Shown in pieces: positions 1-6,604 of a stretch of DNA of 15,418 nt. The stretch comes from a bacterium. GTDB taxonomy: Bacteria > UBP15 > UBA6099. Position 1 is the first letter of the stretch, and the number at the start of each line of letters is the position of its first letter. Under the pieces are notes generated by a model. The model was not told the origin of the DNA, searched no databases, and saw only the letters and a program-made list of their open reading frames with translations. Where the stretch lies: NCBI GenBank assembly GCA_029564595.1, contig JAKQPS010000070.1:1-15418 (forward strand), in the 5' to 3' direction. The position numbers and the translations under genes were made by a program.

Positions 1-21
1 AATCGCGATCAACGCTGACAA

Positions 22-45
22 GAGCCGGGAATTAATTCCCGGCTC
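22..45. repeat. Perfect 24-base palindrome
   Basis: The two 12-base arms are exact reverse complements (GAGCCGGGAATT at 22-33 and its complement at 34-45). Transcribed from the minus strand it would fold as a long stem about 125 bases after the stop codon of the response regulator gene. There is no clear U tract on either side. It is most likely a backup terminator, an RNA 3' end structure or a protein binding site; the sequence does not decide between these. Confidence 0.5.
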
Positions 46-67
46 CGGGATGGCTCACATCGCTGGG

Positions 68-89
68 AAAAGCGGCGATGAATCGCCGC
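68..89 (-). terminator. Intrinsic terminator after the response regulator gene
   Basis: On the minus strand an 8-base stem (GCGGCGAT at 72-79 pairing with ATCGCCGC at 82-89) is followed directly by TTTT at 71-68. This is the pattern of a Rho-independent terminator, although the U run is short. It lies about 80 bases past the stop of the NtrC-type gene and would close the cutA to regulator operon. Confidence 0.6.
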
Positions 90-120
90 ACTCCAAAGTC
101 CCGCTCGCCGCGATAAATAT

Positions 121-146
121 CTGAGTTTCAGGGGGACTCAGGTTTT
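121..146 (+). terminator. Possible weak plus-strand terminator
   Basis: A 6-base stem (CTGAGT at 121-126 with ACTCAG at 136-141) has a 9-base loop and is followed by GTTTTCGTTTG. On the plus strand it could stop transcripts arriving from the left of the window, where it would face the 3' end of the response regulator gene. The short stem makes this tentative. Confidence 0.25.
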
Positions 147-169
147 CGTTTGTATTATTGCTATCCGGG

Positions 170-1567
170 TTATTCTTCGAAGAATTCGGGGCGGTCCACG
201 TTGAATTTTTTTATCAGCCGGTAGAAACAGCCGCGGTCTATCCCGCTGCGCCGGGCGGCTTCGCTGATGTTGCCTTCGCACTTTTCGAGAAGTTCCTCGA
301 AGTATTCGCGTCCGAACCTTCGGACGACCGCTTCTTTGGCGTCCTTATAGTTGAGGTCGGTCAGGTCGGGGACCGCTTCTGTTTTCGCAAGTCCGGCGAT
401 GGTTTTCAGCGGTTCCTGAAGGTGGTGGACGCGCATGACGTCGTCGTCGCAGAAGATGAAGGTGCGCTCCATAAGGTTTTCAAGTTCGCGGACGTTGCCC
501 GGCCAGTCGTATTCGGCGAAAACGGCGAGCGCGTCGCTGGAGACCGAAGATATATTTCTGCCGAATTTCTTGTTGAACTTGGAGAGGAAGAACTCCACCA
601 AGTCGGGGATGTCCTCGATTCGTTTTCTTAGAGGGGGGACGTTTATGGAGATGACGTTGAGCCTGTAGAAAAGGTCTTCGCGGAAGGCTCCGGCCCTGAC
701 CGCCTGTTCGAGGTTGCGATTGGTGGCGGCGATGATTCTGACTTTGACGCGGCGCGAGGCGGTTTCGCCGACGCGGGAGAACTCGCCTTCCTGAATGACG
801 CGCAACAGGCGGGTCTGGAGATGCGAGCTGAACTCTGCTATCTCGTCGAGAAACACCGTTCCGCCGTCTGCCGTCTCGAAGTAGCCCGTTTTGTCCCTGT
901 GGGCGCTTGTGAAGGCCCCTTTAGCGTGGCCGAAGAGTTCGCTTTCCAGCAAATTTTCGGATAGCGAGGCGCAATCGACGGTGACGAAAGGCTTGTGCTT
1001 GAAAGCCCCGCTGAAGTGGACTGCGCGGGCGACAAGCTCCTTGCCGGAGCCGCTTTCGCCGGTGACCAGCACGTTGGTCCACGTGTCCTTAATCCTGTCG
1101 ATGACGCGGTACACGTCGCGCATGGTCTCGGAGCCGCCGATGATGTTTTCATAGGAGTTGGCGCGCCCGATCTGGTCCTTGAGGGATGCGTTCTCGACGA
1201 GCAGTTTCCTGTGGGCGACGGCGCGATTGACGACGACTTCCACCGCGTCGAGGTTGAAAGGCTTCGTTATATAGTCGAACGCCCCGTCCTTGATGGCGGA
1301 GACGGCGCTCTCAATGGTTCCTCTGCCGGTGAAGATGATTACGACGGAGCGAGGATGGCGCTCCTTGGCGGCGGCCAGCAGTTGTATGCCGTCCATGCCG
1401 GGCATAAACAGGTCGGTGATGACCACGTCCGGCTCGCGTTCGGCCATAGAGTCCAGCGCCTCGGCGCCGTCGGCGGCTGTCGCCACGTCGTGCCCCATCG
1501 CCTTGAGGGCGCGCGACACGCCTTCCCTTATTCGTTTCTCGTCGTCCACCAGCAGTATGGTCGCCAT
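170..1567 (-). CDS. NtrC-family sigma-54-dependent response regulator
   Basis: This is a three-domain transcription activator of 465 aa, the usual length. The receiver domain (about 1-120) has D8/D9, phosphoacceptor D52 in TDLFMPG, T80 and K102. The AAA+ sigma-54 interaction domain (about 142-370) has Walker A GESGSGKE at 170-177, Walker B VFLDEI at 238-243 and GNVREL at 358. A Fis-type helix-turn-helix lies at about 425-456. The sigma-54 contact loop reads GAFTSA (217-222) rather than the usual GAFTGA. When phosphorylated, such proteins hydrolyse ATP to open sigma-54 RNA polymerase at promoters with upstream enhancer sites. The start lies one base after the stop of the M48 protease gene, with GGAAGAGA about 8 bases ahead, so the two are co-transcribed. 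No histidine kinase gene is in the window, so the signal is unknown. The family assignment is firm; the regulon is not known. Confidence 0.95.
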   Translation of the reverse strand: MATILLVDDEKRIREGVSRALKAMGHDVATAADGAEALDSMAEREPDVVITDLFMPGMDGIQLLAAAKERHPRSVVIIFTGRGTIESAVSAIKDGAFDYITKPFNLDAVEVVVNRAVAHRKLLVENASLKDQIGRANSYENIIGGSETMRDVYRVIDRIKDTWTNVLVTGESGSGKELVARAVHFSGAFKHKPFVTVDCASLSENLLESELFGHAKGAFTSAHRDKTGYFETADGGTVFLDEIAEFSSHLQTRLLRVIQEGEFSRVGETASRRVKVRIIAATNRNLEQAVRAGAFREDLFYRLNVISINVPPLRKRIEDIPDLVEFFLSKFNKKFGRNISSVSSDALAVFAEYDWPGNVRELENLMERTFIFCDDDVMRVHHLQEPLKTIAGLAKTEAVPDLTDLNYKDAKEAVVRRFGREYFEELLEKCEGNISEAARRSGIDRGCFYRLIKKFNVDRPEFFEE

Positions 1568-1568
1568 G

Positions 1569-2726
1569 TCACATCTCTCTTCCCACGATATCGCTCCATA
1601 TAAATAATTTCAGATTTTGTGTCCACGTGTCAACCAGTTCGTCGACGGAAGCTGCGGAATTGGCGGCGAGGTCGCCGGGGAGAGCCTCGGCGGCGCGGAT
1701 GTTGCGGACAAGGAGTTCGGCTCGGTCGCCAGAGATTTTTTTGCCGAAGTCGAAGAATGCGGTGGGTTCGGAGAAGAGACGGTTGAGAGCGGCGGCGGCG
1801 GAGAGCGCGCGCAGATAAGGGTCGCCCGCGGGGCCGGGATCGGCCATGCGCATCAGTTCGCCGCGAGGCCCCTTTACCACGCCCGCGCACGGGCCGCCGC
1901 CCTCCGGACAGACCTCGCCCGCCACCAGCCTGCCCTTCGCCGTTCCCCGCTTCTCTTCCGGCGGCTCCAGCCCGATCCGCCGGTAGTTCTCCTCCACCAA
2001 CGTCTGCCGCACGTCCATCGGCGGATGCGTGTAATAGTAGTCTTCGAGCAACTCCGGCCTGTTCTGCTCCACTCTGGCGAGTTTTCTCATGAAGCGCATG
2101 AAGGCGTCGGCTTCGTATCCGGCCTTGTGCATGTATTCCAGCCCCAGCCGGTCCGCCTCAATCTCCGCTTTGCGCCCGAACACCTCCTGCCGAGACTGTT
2201 CGACCATCTGTCCGGCCATGACCACGTTGGGGTCTTTCGACACCGCGAAGAGCAACAGATTTATCATCGTGTTCCTCATGTCGGCCTTGTAGAGAGTCAT
2301 GCTGTGTTTTTTTGCTATGTGGGCTATCTCGTGCCCGATGACGGAGGCCAGTTCGTCGTCGTCGTCGATAATTTCCATTATGCCGCGCGTCATGAACACG
2401 AACCCGCCGGGGATGGCGAACGCGTTCACCATTTTCGTGTCGAGAAGATAGAAGTGGTATTCGATGTCGGTTCTGTCGGAGAATTCTACGACCGTCTTTC
2501 CGACGGCCTCGACGCGGCGGGCTTCAGCCTCGTTTGCGTAAAGCCCGTAATGTTTGATGAAGGCGTCGGCGGCCTCTTTTCCGAGTTTGGCCTCGCGGGC
2601 GTCGCTGATGTCGAACATGCCGGCGCGGGCGGGCGCGGACGATAAAGCCACGGCCAGAATGAGGGCTAACTGGGCCGCGAAAGCTCTTGCCGCAGCGCTG
2701 TTTGCGATATTTGCGAACATAGCCAT
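1569..2726 (-). CDS. Exported M48-family zinc metalloprotease
   Basis: The protein is 385 aa and begins with a Sec signal peptide: a hydrophobic run at about 16-30 ending in APARA, so the mature enzyme is periplasmic or outside the membrane. The catalytic HEIAH motif is at 132-136, the third zinc ligand is probably E190 in EIEADRLGL, and THPP at 233-236 is typical of the BepA/LoiP-like M48 group. These enzymes degrade misfolded envelope proteins and help outer-membrane assembly. Residues from about 260 onward are a variable tail with no motif I recognise; there are no obvious TPR repeats, unlike BepA. The gene is 30 bases after the SAM hydrolase stop and one base before the response regulator. 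Either ATG 2726 or in-frame ATG 2720 could be the start; the weak AAGAG is better spaced for 2720. The true substrate cannot be read from sequence. Confidence 0.9.
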   Translation of the reverse strand: MAMFANIANSAAARAFAAQLALILAVALSSAPARAGMFDISDAREAKLGKEAADAFIKHYGLYANEAEARRVEAVGKTVVEFSDRTDIEYHFYLLDTKMVNAFAIPGGFVFMTRGIMEIIDDDDELASVIGHEIAHIAKKHSMTLYKADMRNTMINLLLFAVSKDPNVVMAGQMVEQSRQEVFGRKAEIEADRLGLEYMHKAGYEADAFMRFMRKLARVEQNRPELLEDYYYTHPPMDVRQTLVEENYRRIGLEPPEEKRGTAKGRLVAGEVCPEGGGPCAGVVKGPRGELMRMADPGPAGDPYLRALSAAAALNRLFSEPTAFFDFGKKISGDRAELLVRNIRAAEALPGDLAANSAASVDELVDTWTQNLKLFIWSDIVGREM

Positions 2727-2756
2727 GCTCTTATTATATCAGCGCGGGCTTCAGGC

Positions 2757-3563
2757 TCACAGGGCGGACGGCCTTGACCTGACGGTCACCGGGGAGCCGA
2801 CCGGCTTGCCGACGATGTCCGACGCGCGCCCGCGCGACACTCCTATCTCCAGCCTGCCTGAGCTGCCGACGTACGCGAGCAGTTCTCCCGGCGGCCTTGA
2901 TTCATACGTCTCGGACAGCCCCATGATGGTGTATTCGCCGATGGTGACAAAGAACGCCTTGCCGCCCGCGCGGTCTATGTGCTCGTCCATCACGTTTGTT
3001 ATGAAGTTGCCGAATCTGTCGATATGGACGACGGCGCCTGAAACCGAGCCGGGCCCCACCGAAACAGCGGCTGCTTTGAGGCGCTCTATCCTGAATGTGG
3101 CCGGGCCGACTTCGGAGAACGGGAACCCGGAAACAAGTCTTGCGGCGGCGGGAGCGAAGACGTCCCGCCCGTGAAAAGTCGGACTGACTTTCGGGGCCAT
3201 AAGGGCCGGGTTCGCGATTCTTCGCGCCTCCCAGCCGTCGCCCGCCGCATCAAGCGCCATCCCGGCGATGCCGTTGTCCGGCAGCAGCAAATACCGCCCC
3301 GCCGCCTTCACCGCCAGACAGTCCCTCGCGCCGCCCACGCCCGGATCGACAACCGCGATGTGCGCCGTCCCCGGCGGAAACTCGGCGAAGTACGTCGTCA
3401 GAAGATAAGCGGCGGACAGCAAGTTAAAAGGAGGTATGTTGTGTGCGATATCCACCACTGCGGCGTCCGGGGCGATGGAAAGGATGGCCCCTTTCATCGC
3501 GCCGACGTATGCGTCGCTGTCGCCGAAGTCCGTCATCAGCGTTATTATCGGCCTCGCGCTCAC
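2757..3563 (-). CDS. SAM hydrolase / SAM hydroxide adenosyltransferase (DUF62 family)
   Basis: The enzyme is related to the SAM-dependent chlorinases and fluorinases but is of the water-using type, splitting S-adenosyl-L-methionine into adenosine and methionine. With 268 aa it has normal length. The N-terminal domain starts with TDFGDSDAYVG (11-21). Residues D73 (VVDPGVGG), R80 and H131 (FHGRDVFAP) match the Asp-Arg-His triad described for the hydroxide adenosyltransferases. The C-terminal domain has HIDRFGNFITN (180-190). I chose GTG 3563: it overlaps the cutA stop as GTGA and has GGAGG 7 bases ahead. An upstream ATG at 3596 is in frame but would add residues the family lacks. The cellular role of this family is uncertain; SAM or salvage control is proposed. 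Its neighbours give no metabolic clue. Confidence 0.9.
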   Translation of the reverse strand: MSARPIITLMTDFGDSDAYVGAMKGAILSIAPDAAVVDIAHNIPPFNLLSAAYLLTTYFAEFPPGTAHIAVVDPGVGGARDCLAVKAAGRYLLLPDNGIAGMALDAAGDGWEARRIANPALMAPKVSPTFHGRDVFAPAAARLVSGFPFSEVGPATFRIERLKAAAVSVGPGSVSGAVVHIDRFGNFITNVMDEHIDRAGGKAFFVTIGEYTIMGLSETYESRPPGELLAYVGSSGRLEIGVSRGRASDIVGKPVGSPVTVRSRPSAL

Positions 3564-3895
3564 GCCCGCCCTCCGTCCGCGTTGTCCGTTATCCATTGCA
3601 GATATCTGCTCTCTCCGTCCGCGATGGGAACGGCCACTATCTCCGGGACTTCGTAAGAGTGGGCTTCAAGCACGGCGTCGCGAAGCGAGCTGAACATTGC
3701 TGAGACGGTCTTGGCGATAAGCAGGACTTCCTTTTCATCGCAGACCTCCTCTTTCCACCTGTAGATGGAGCGGATGGGAGAAACGAGGGCCACGCAGGCG
3801 GCTAGGCGTTTGTCGACGAGCATTCGAGCGATGCGCTCCGCTTCTTCTTCATTCGGAGCGGTGATATAAACGACGACACGGGCGGTGTCTTCCAT
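3560..3895 (-). CDS. cutA: CutA1-like divalent cation tolerance protein
   Basis: The protein is a small (111 aa) ferredoxin-like-fold protein of the CutA family, which forms very stable trimers and binds divalent metals such as copper. Family hallmarks visible here are the N-terminal VVVYITAPNEEEAERIARML, the central RLAACVALV, SIYRWKEEV, and the C-terminal SYEVPEIVAVPI followed by YLQWI. The ATG has AGGAGG about 9 bases upstream. Its 3' end overlaps the SAM hydrolase start by 4 bases, pointing to coupled translation. CutA was named for copper tolerance, but its physiological job in most bacteria is unsettled; its place ahead of a SAM hydrolase and an envelope protease does not resolve it. 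Confidence 0.93.
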   Translation of the reverse strand: MEDTARVVVYITAPNEEEAERIARMLVDKRLAACVALVSPIRSIYRWKEEVCDEKEVLLIAKTVSAMFSSLRDAVLEAHSYEVPEIVAVPIADGESRYLQWITDNADGGRA

Positions 3896-3992
3896 GCGAA
3901 GGGGCCTCCTGTGAATAGGTCTTGTTAACGACTTTCACCCGCGTATGTCAAACACGCCGGTTCTCCGGTCGCGGGCCGACGCGCCGGACGAT

Positions 3993-4010
3993 TGTCTATA
4001 TTATATGACA
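3993..4010 (-). promoter_or_regulatory. Candidate promoter -10 inside a near-palindrome ahead of cutA
   Basis: On the minus strand TATAAT is present at 4005-4000, about 105 bases before the cutA ATG. It sits inside an 18-base near-palindrome with TGTC and GACA ends and ATAT inner arms offset by one base. No good TTGACA is found 16-18 bases upstream, so an activator or another sigma factor may be needed. The rest of the 3896-4028 spacer shows only short CCGG-type palindromes. Confidence 0.4.
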
Positions 4011-4028
4011 GATTAGCTTCTGAAAGGG

Positions 4029-5162
4029 TTAATCCGCGCCGTGAAGCTTTTCCATGCGGGCCGCGCTGTGGGACACCACGCGGTTTCTGCCCAGAGCCTT
4101 CGCGAGGTATAGCGCTTGATCCGCCTTGCTGACCAGAGCCTCCGGGTTGTCCCCGTCTTTGGGAAACACCGCGACGCCGATGCTGATGGTGATGGTTTGA
4201 GTTATCTGGCGGCAGTCCGCGTCGAACACGTAAGGACGGGAGCCTGAAGCGTCGCGGATCGTTTCCGCCTTTGATTCGGCTTCGGCGAGGTCGATACCGG
4301 GGAGAAGAACGGCGAACTCCTCGCCGCCGACGCGGCAGACGACGCGCCCGTCTTCGCGGCCTTCGAGCATGCGGTCCGCCAGCTCTTTGAGCACTTGGTC
4401 CCCGGCGGGATGCCCGTGCGTGTCGTTGATTCTCTTGAAACGGTCGAGGTCGAGCATGAGCAGGGCCAGCGTGGTTCCGCGCTCTCGCGCCCTCTCCATC
4501 TCGCGTTCGAGCCTGTTGTCGAAATACCTTCGGTTGAACAGCCCGGTGAGCGTGTCCGTGATGGCGAGTTGATAGAGTTTGCTGTTGTCGATTGACACTG
4601 AGCTGTAGTTGGCCATCGTGCGGAGCAGCCGCCATTCGCCTTCGTCGTATTCGGAGCCGCGCGGCCTGCCCAGCATTATGAACCCAATCTGGCGCGACTT
4701 CAGTTCGAGCGGGATGAAAGTCGATTGCAGGCCCTTTATCTCCTCGCGCCGCTCGAAGAAATCGTTCCATTCCTCGGTGGCTACGACTTCGTCCCACTTT
4801 GTGGAGTCGTCCATCGGAAAAGGCATGGCGATTTTTTCTGCCATCGTGGAGCCGCCCCGCGCGGCATATCTCACCGCCAGCCCGGCATCTTCGTCGAACA
4901 GCGCTATCATGCAGAACCCGACCGTCGGAAAGAAACTCATCGTCAACTCGATAATGATGTCCTTGACTTCTTCGGCCTCCATTACGACGTTGACGCGGCC
5001 TATCACCGTGTACAGCAGGTTAAGTTCCCGCTCCCGCTCGTCCAGCCGGTTTTTCAGATCGGCGTTTTCATGCACGAGGTCGAACGCTATAGAGCGGAGA
5101 AGCTCTAGGTCCTTCGCCGTTCTTTCATGGTTGTCGCTATTGCCGGAATTGTTCTGGCTCAT
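4029..5162 (-). CDS. GAF-GGDEF diguanylate cyclase
   Basis: This is a cytoplasmic signalling enzyme of 377 aa that should make cyclic di-GMP from two GTP. A short polar N-terminus leads into a likely coiled coil (about 15-50). A GAF-like sensory domain follows (about 50-195), with no membrane segment. The GGDEF domain begins at TDTLTGLFNRR (202-212), has metal ligand D240 in LDLDRFK, and carries the active motif GGEEF at 279-283. The inhibitory RxxD site normally five residues before the motif is absent (the stretch there reads REDGRVVCRV), so product feedback at that site is unlikely. The start has GAGAG 7 bases upstream. It is a single gene between a terminator behind the dehydrogenase and the cutA promoter region. 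The GAF ligand is unknown. Confidence 0.93.
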   Translation of the reverse strand: MSQNNSGNSDNHERTAKDLELLRSIAFDLVHENADLKNRLDERERELNLLYTVIGRVNVVMEAEEVKDIIIELTMSFFPTVGFCMIALFDEDAGLAVRYAARGGSTMAEKIAMPFPMDDSTKWDEVVATEEWNDFFERREEIKGLQSTFIPLELKSRQIGFIMLGRPRGSEYDEGEWRLLRTMANYSSVSIDNSKLYQLAITDTLTGLFNRRYFDNRLEREMERARERGTTLALLMLDLDRFKRINDTHGHPAGDQVLKELADRMLEGREDGRVVCRVGGEEFAVLLPGIDLAEAESKAETIRDASGSRPYVFDADCRQITQTITISIGVAVFPKDGDNPEALVSKADQALYLAKALGRNRVVSHSAARMEKLHGAD

Positions 5163-5189
5163 TTAAACGCTCTCGTCCGGTCAGGGCGG

Positions 5190-5223
5190 GAAGAAGAGGG
5201 CGCGGGCTGTTCCGCCCGCGCCC
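5190..5223 (-). terminator. Strong hairpin terminator after the zinc dehydrogenase
   Basis: A perfect 10-base GC stem (GGGCGCGGGC at 5198-5207 with its complement at 5214-5223) encloses a 6-base loop and on the minus strand is followed by the pyrimidine run CTCTTCTTCC. It lies 12 bases past the dehydrogenase stop and just upstream of the diguanylate cyclase start, so it separates the two transcription units. Confidence 0.7.
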
Positions 5224-5234
5224 CCGGTTAAGTC

Positions 5235-6422
5235 TCACATAACGCAAGTAATCTTGCAGTCCGTCCTGTTGGTGCGAAGCTTGATAATCTGTTCGGGCAC
5301 GTTGTCCATTTTCACCTTGCGGGTGATCATGGGGGTCATATCCATGCCTGAAGCCATCATGCTGATGACGCGGGGGAAAGTGCCGTGTCCGGAGTGGCCC
5401 TGAGCGCCTATAATCTCGGCGCGGCGGACCTGAAGGACTTCGCCCGTGACCGGCATCTTGGCGTCCGCGCGGGCGACGACGACGATTGTCGCGTTCACCG
5501 TCCGGCCCTCCCACACGCACTGCTCAATAAGCGGATAAACCACCGTGGGAAGCCCTGTGGCTTCGAGGTAAAGGTCCGCGCCCTGCCCGTCCGTGTATTT
5601 GAGGACTTTCTCGACGAGGTTTTCTTTTAGCGGATTGACAACATAGTCCGCGCCGAATTTTTTGGCCATGCGCGCGCGGCCCGGTTCGGGTTCGGACATG
5701 ATGACGTTGGCTGCTCCCATGCGTTTGAGGATGGCCGTCGCGGCCTGCCCGATGGGGCCTCCGCCGCAGATGACCACGTTGTCGCCGGGGCGGATGCCCT
5801 TGCCGCGCTCGATCACCGCGTTGTACGCCACGCTCGTCGGCTCCACCAAGCTTCCGGCGAGGAAAAGGTCGTTGCCCTTGTACAATTTCTTCAGCGGCTC
5901 TAGGCTCCACACCACCCGGTCGGGAACCACTATGTATTTTGCGAAAGCGCCGTCCACGTTGAACCCCAGCTCGTCCAAGCGCTCGCAGTGGTTAGGCCAG
6001 CCGTCCGCGCACGGGCGGCAGGACGCGCACCACAGCATCTCTTCTGCGGTGACAGACTCTCCGCCCTTGAACGGCTTGTTAGTGCGCTTGTTCAAAGCGC
6101 CCGGCCCGCCCTTCACAACCACTCCGCTGAACTCGTGGCCCAGCGTGCACGGGAACCCGGTCAGCCCCGGATACCATATATACCCCTTATCGTCGGGCTG
6201 CGCCATATGCACATCCGACCCGCATATCCCGCACGCCATCACCTCTATCAGAACTTCCTTCGGCCCCGGCTCGGGTATCTCCACTTCCTCTATGACTATC
6301 TTCGGCGTCTTCCACACCAAGCTTCCGAGATACGTCTGAACACCGTCAACGTCCTTCGCCCCAAGTTTGAAATTCGGCTTGGGAGCCCACTTCGCGTGCA
6401 GTCTAACCGCTTTCATCTTCAT
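5235..6422 (-). CDS. Zinc-dependent dehydrogenase, scyllo-inosose 3-dehydrogenase (TM_0412)-like
   Basis: The protein is a medium-chain NAD(P)-dependent alcohol/polyol dehydrogenase of 395 aa. The sequence closely follows what I recall of Thermotoga maritima TM_0412, which oxidises scyllo-inosose in myo-inositol breakdown: the long N-terminus (KAVRLHAKW), CGICGSDVHMAQ, PGLTGFP, AEEMLWC, ELGFNVDGAFA, SLVEPTSVAYNAV, and QGHSGHGTFPRVI near the end. Catalytic zinc ligands are C67, H96/E97 and probably E194; structural zinc cysteines are C132, C135, C138 and C146. The Rossmann GGGPIG is at 220-225. ATG 6422 is chosen because AGGAGG lies 10 bases before it; an in-frame TTG at 6431 is too close to that site. 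No other inositol genes are here, so the substrate is inferred from resemblance only. Confidence 0.9.
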   Translation of the reverse strand: MKMKAVRLHAKWAPKPNFKLGAKDVDGVQTYLGSLVWKTPKIVIEEVEIPEPGPKEVLIEVMACGICGSDVHMAQPDDKGYIWYPGLTGFPCTLGHEFSGVVVKGGPGALNKRTNKPFKGGESVTAEEMLWCASCRPCADGWPNHCERLDELGFNVDGAFAKYIVVPDRVVWSLEPLKKLYKGNDLFLAGSLVEPTSVAYNAVIERGKGIRPGDNVVICGGGPIGQAATAILKRMGAANVIMSEPEPGRARMAKKFGADYVVNPLKENLVEKVLKYTDGQGADLYLEATGLPTVVYPLIEQCVWEGRTVNATIVVVARADAKMPVTGEVLQVRRAEIIGAQGHSGHGTFPRVISMMASGMDMTPMITRKVKMDNVPEQIIKLRTNRTDCKITCVM

Positions 6423-6428
6423 GACCCG

Positions 6429-6445
6429 CAATCCTCCTAGGATTG
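6429..6445 (-). promoter_or_regulatory. Hairpin enclosing the ribosome binding site of the dehydrogenase
   Basis: On the minus strand CAATCC (6445-6440) can pair with GGATTG (6434-6429). The loop and 3' arm contain AGGAGG (6438-6433), the only good ribosome binding site for the gene. In the folded state the site would be partly hidden. This is seen in the sequence; a regulatory role is inference. Confidence 0.45.
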
Positions 6446-6473
6446 AAAAATGCCCGCCGGCACAAAGGCAGGC
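6446..6473 (-). terminator. Terminator-like hairpin in the dehydrogenase leader (possible attenuator)
   Basis: On the minus strand GCCTGCC (6473-6467) pairs with GGCGGGC (6458-6452), with one G-U pair and an 8-base loop, and is followed by ATTTTT (6451-6446). This is the form of an intrinsic terminator, but it stands about 24 bases upstream of the dehydrogenase start and after a candidate promoter. It could be an attenuator, or the terminator of the preceding nitroreductase transcript. Confidence 0.5.
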
Positions 6474-6509
6474 GGTCCACGCCGCCGCGCGATCGTGGGC
6501 CTGTCAATG

Positions 6510-6538
6510 ATTATACGGATTTTTCAGAAAATAATCAG
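6510..6538 (-). promoter_or_regulatory. Candidate promoter for the zinc dehydrogenase
   Basis: On the minus strand TATAAT at 6515-6510 is preceded, 17 bases away, by CTGATT (6538-6533), a weak -35 match (3 of 6). Transcription would begin near 6503 and give a leader of about 80 bases holding the two hairpins at 6429-6473. The spacer on its left, 6541-6603, contains GC-rich inverted repeats (for example 6580-6603) without a U tract. Confidence 0.35.
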
Positions 6539-6604
6539 CGCCCCGCGCCCGGAATTCCGACGCCCGCTAACTCCGCGACGCGGGGGCTTTGCGGCAAGCC
6601 CGCT

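Noticed and set aside
995-1603. Plus-strand reading frame of about 200 codons opposite the response regulator
   Set aside because: It is antisense to a gene with clear receiver and AAA+ motifs, and its translation has no recognisable domain; GC-rich genes often leave the opposite strand open.
1617-2645. Plus-strand reading frame of about 340 codons opposite the M48 protease
   Set aside because: The minus strand carries the signal peptide, HEIAH and THPP motifs; the opposite translation is low-complexity His/Val/Arg with no family features.
3896-4028. Possible riboswitch between the cyclase and cutA
   Set aside because: Only short CCGG-type palindromes are seen, with no terminator or known riboswitch core.
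3925-4797. 290-codon minus-strand frame overlapping the diguanylate cyclase
   Set aside because: It is a different frame of the same strand; the product is Arg/Gly/Pro-rich noise while the GGEEF frame is intact, so no frameshift is implied.
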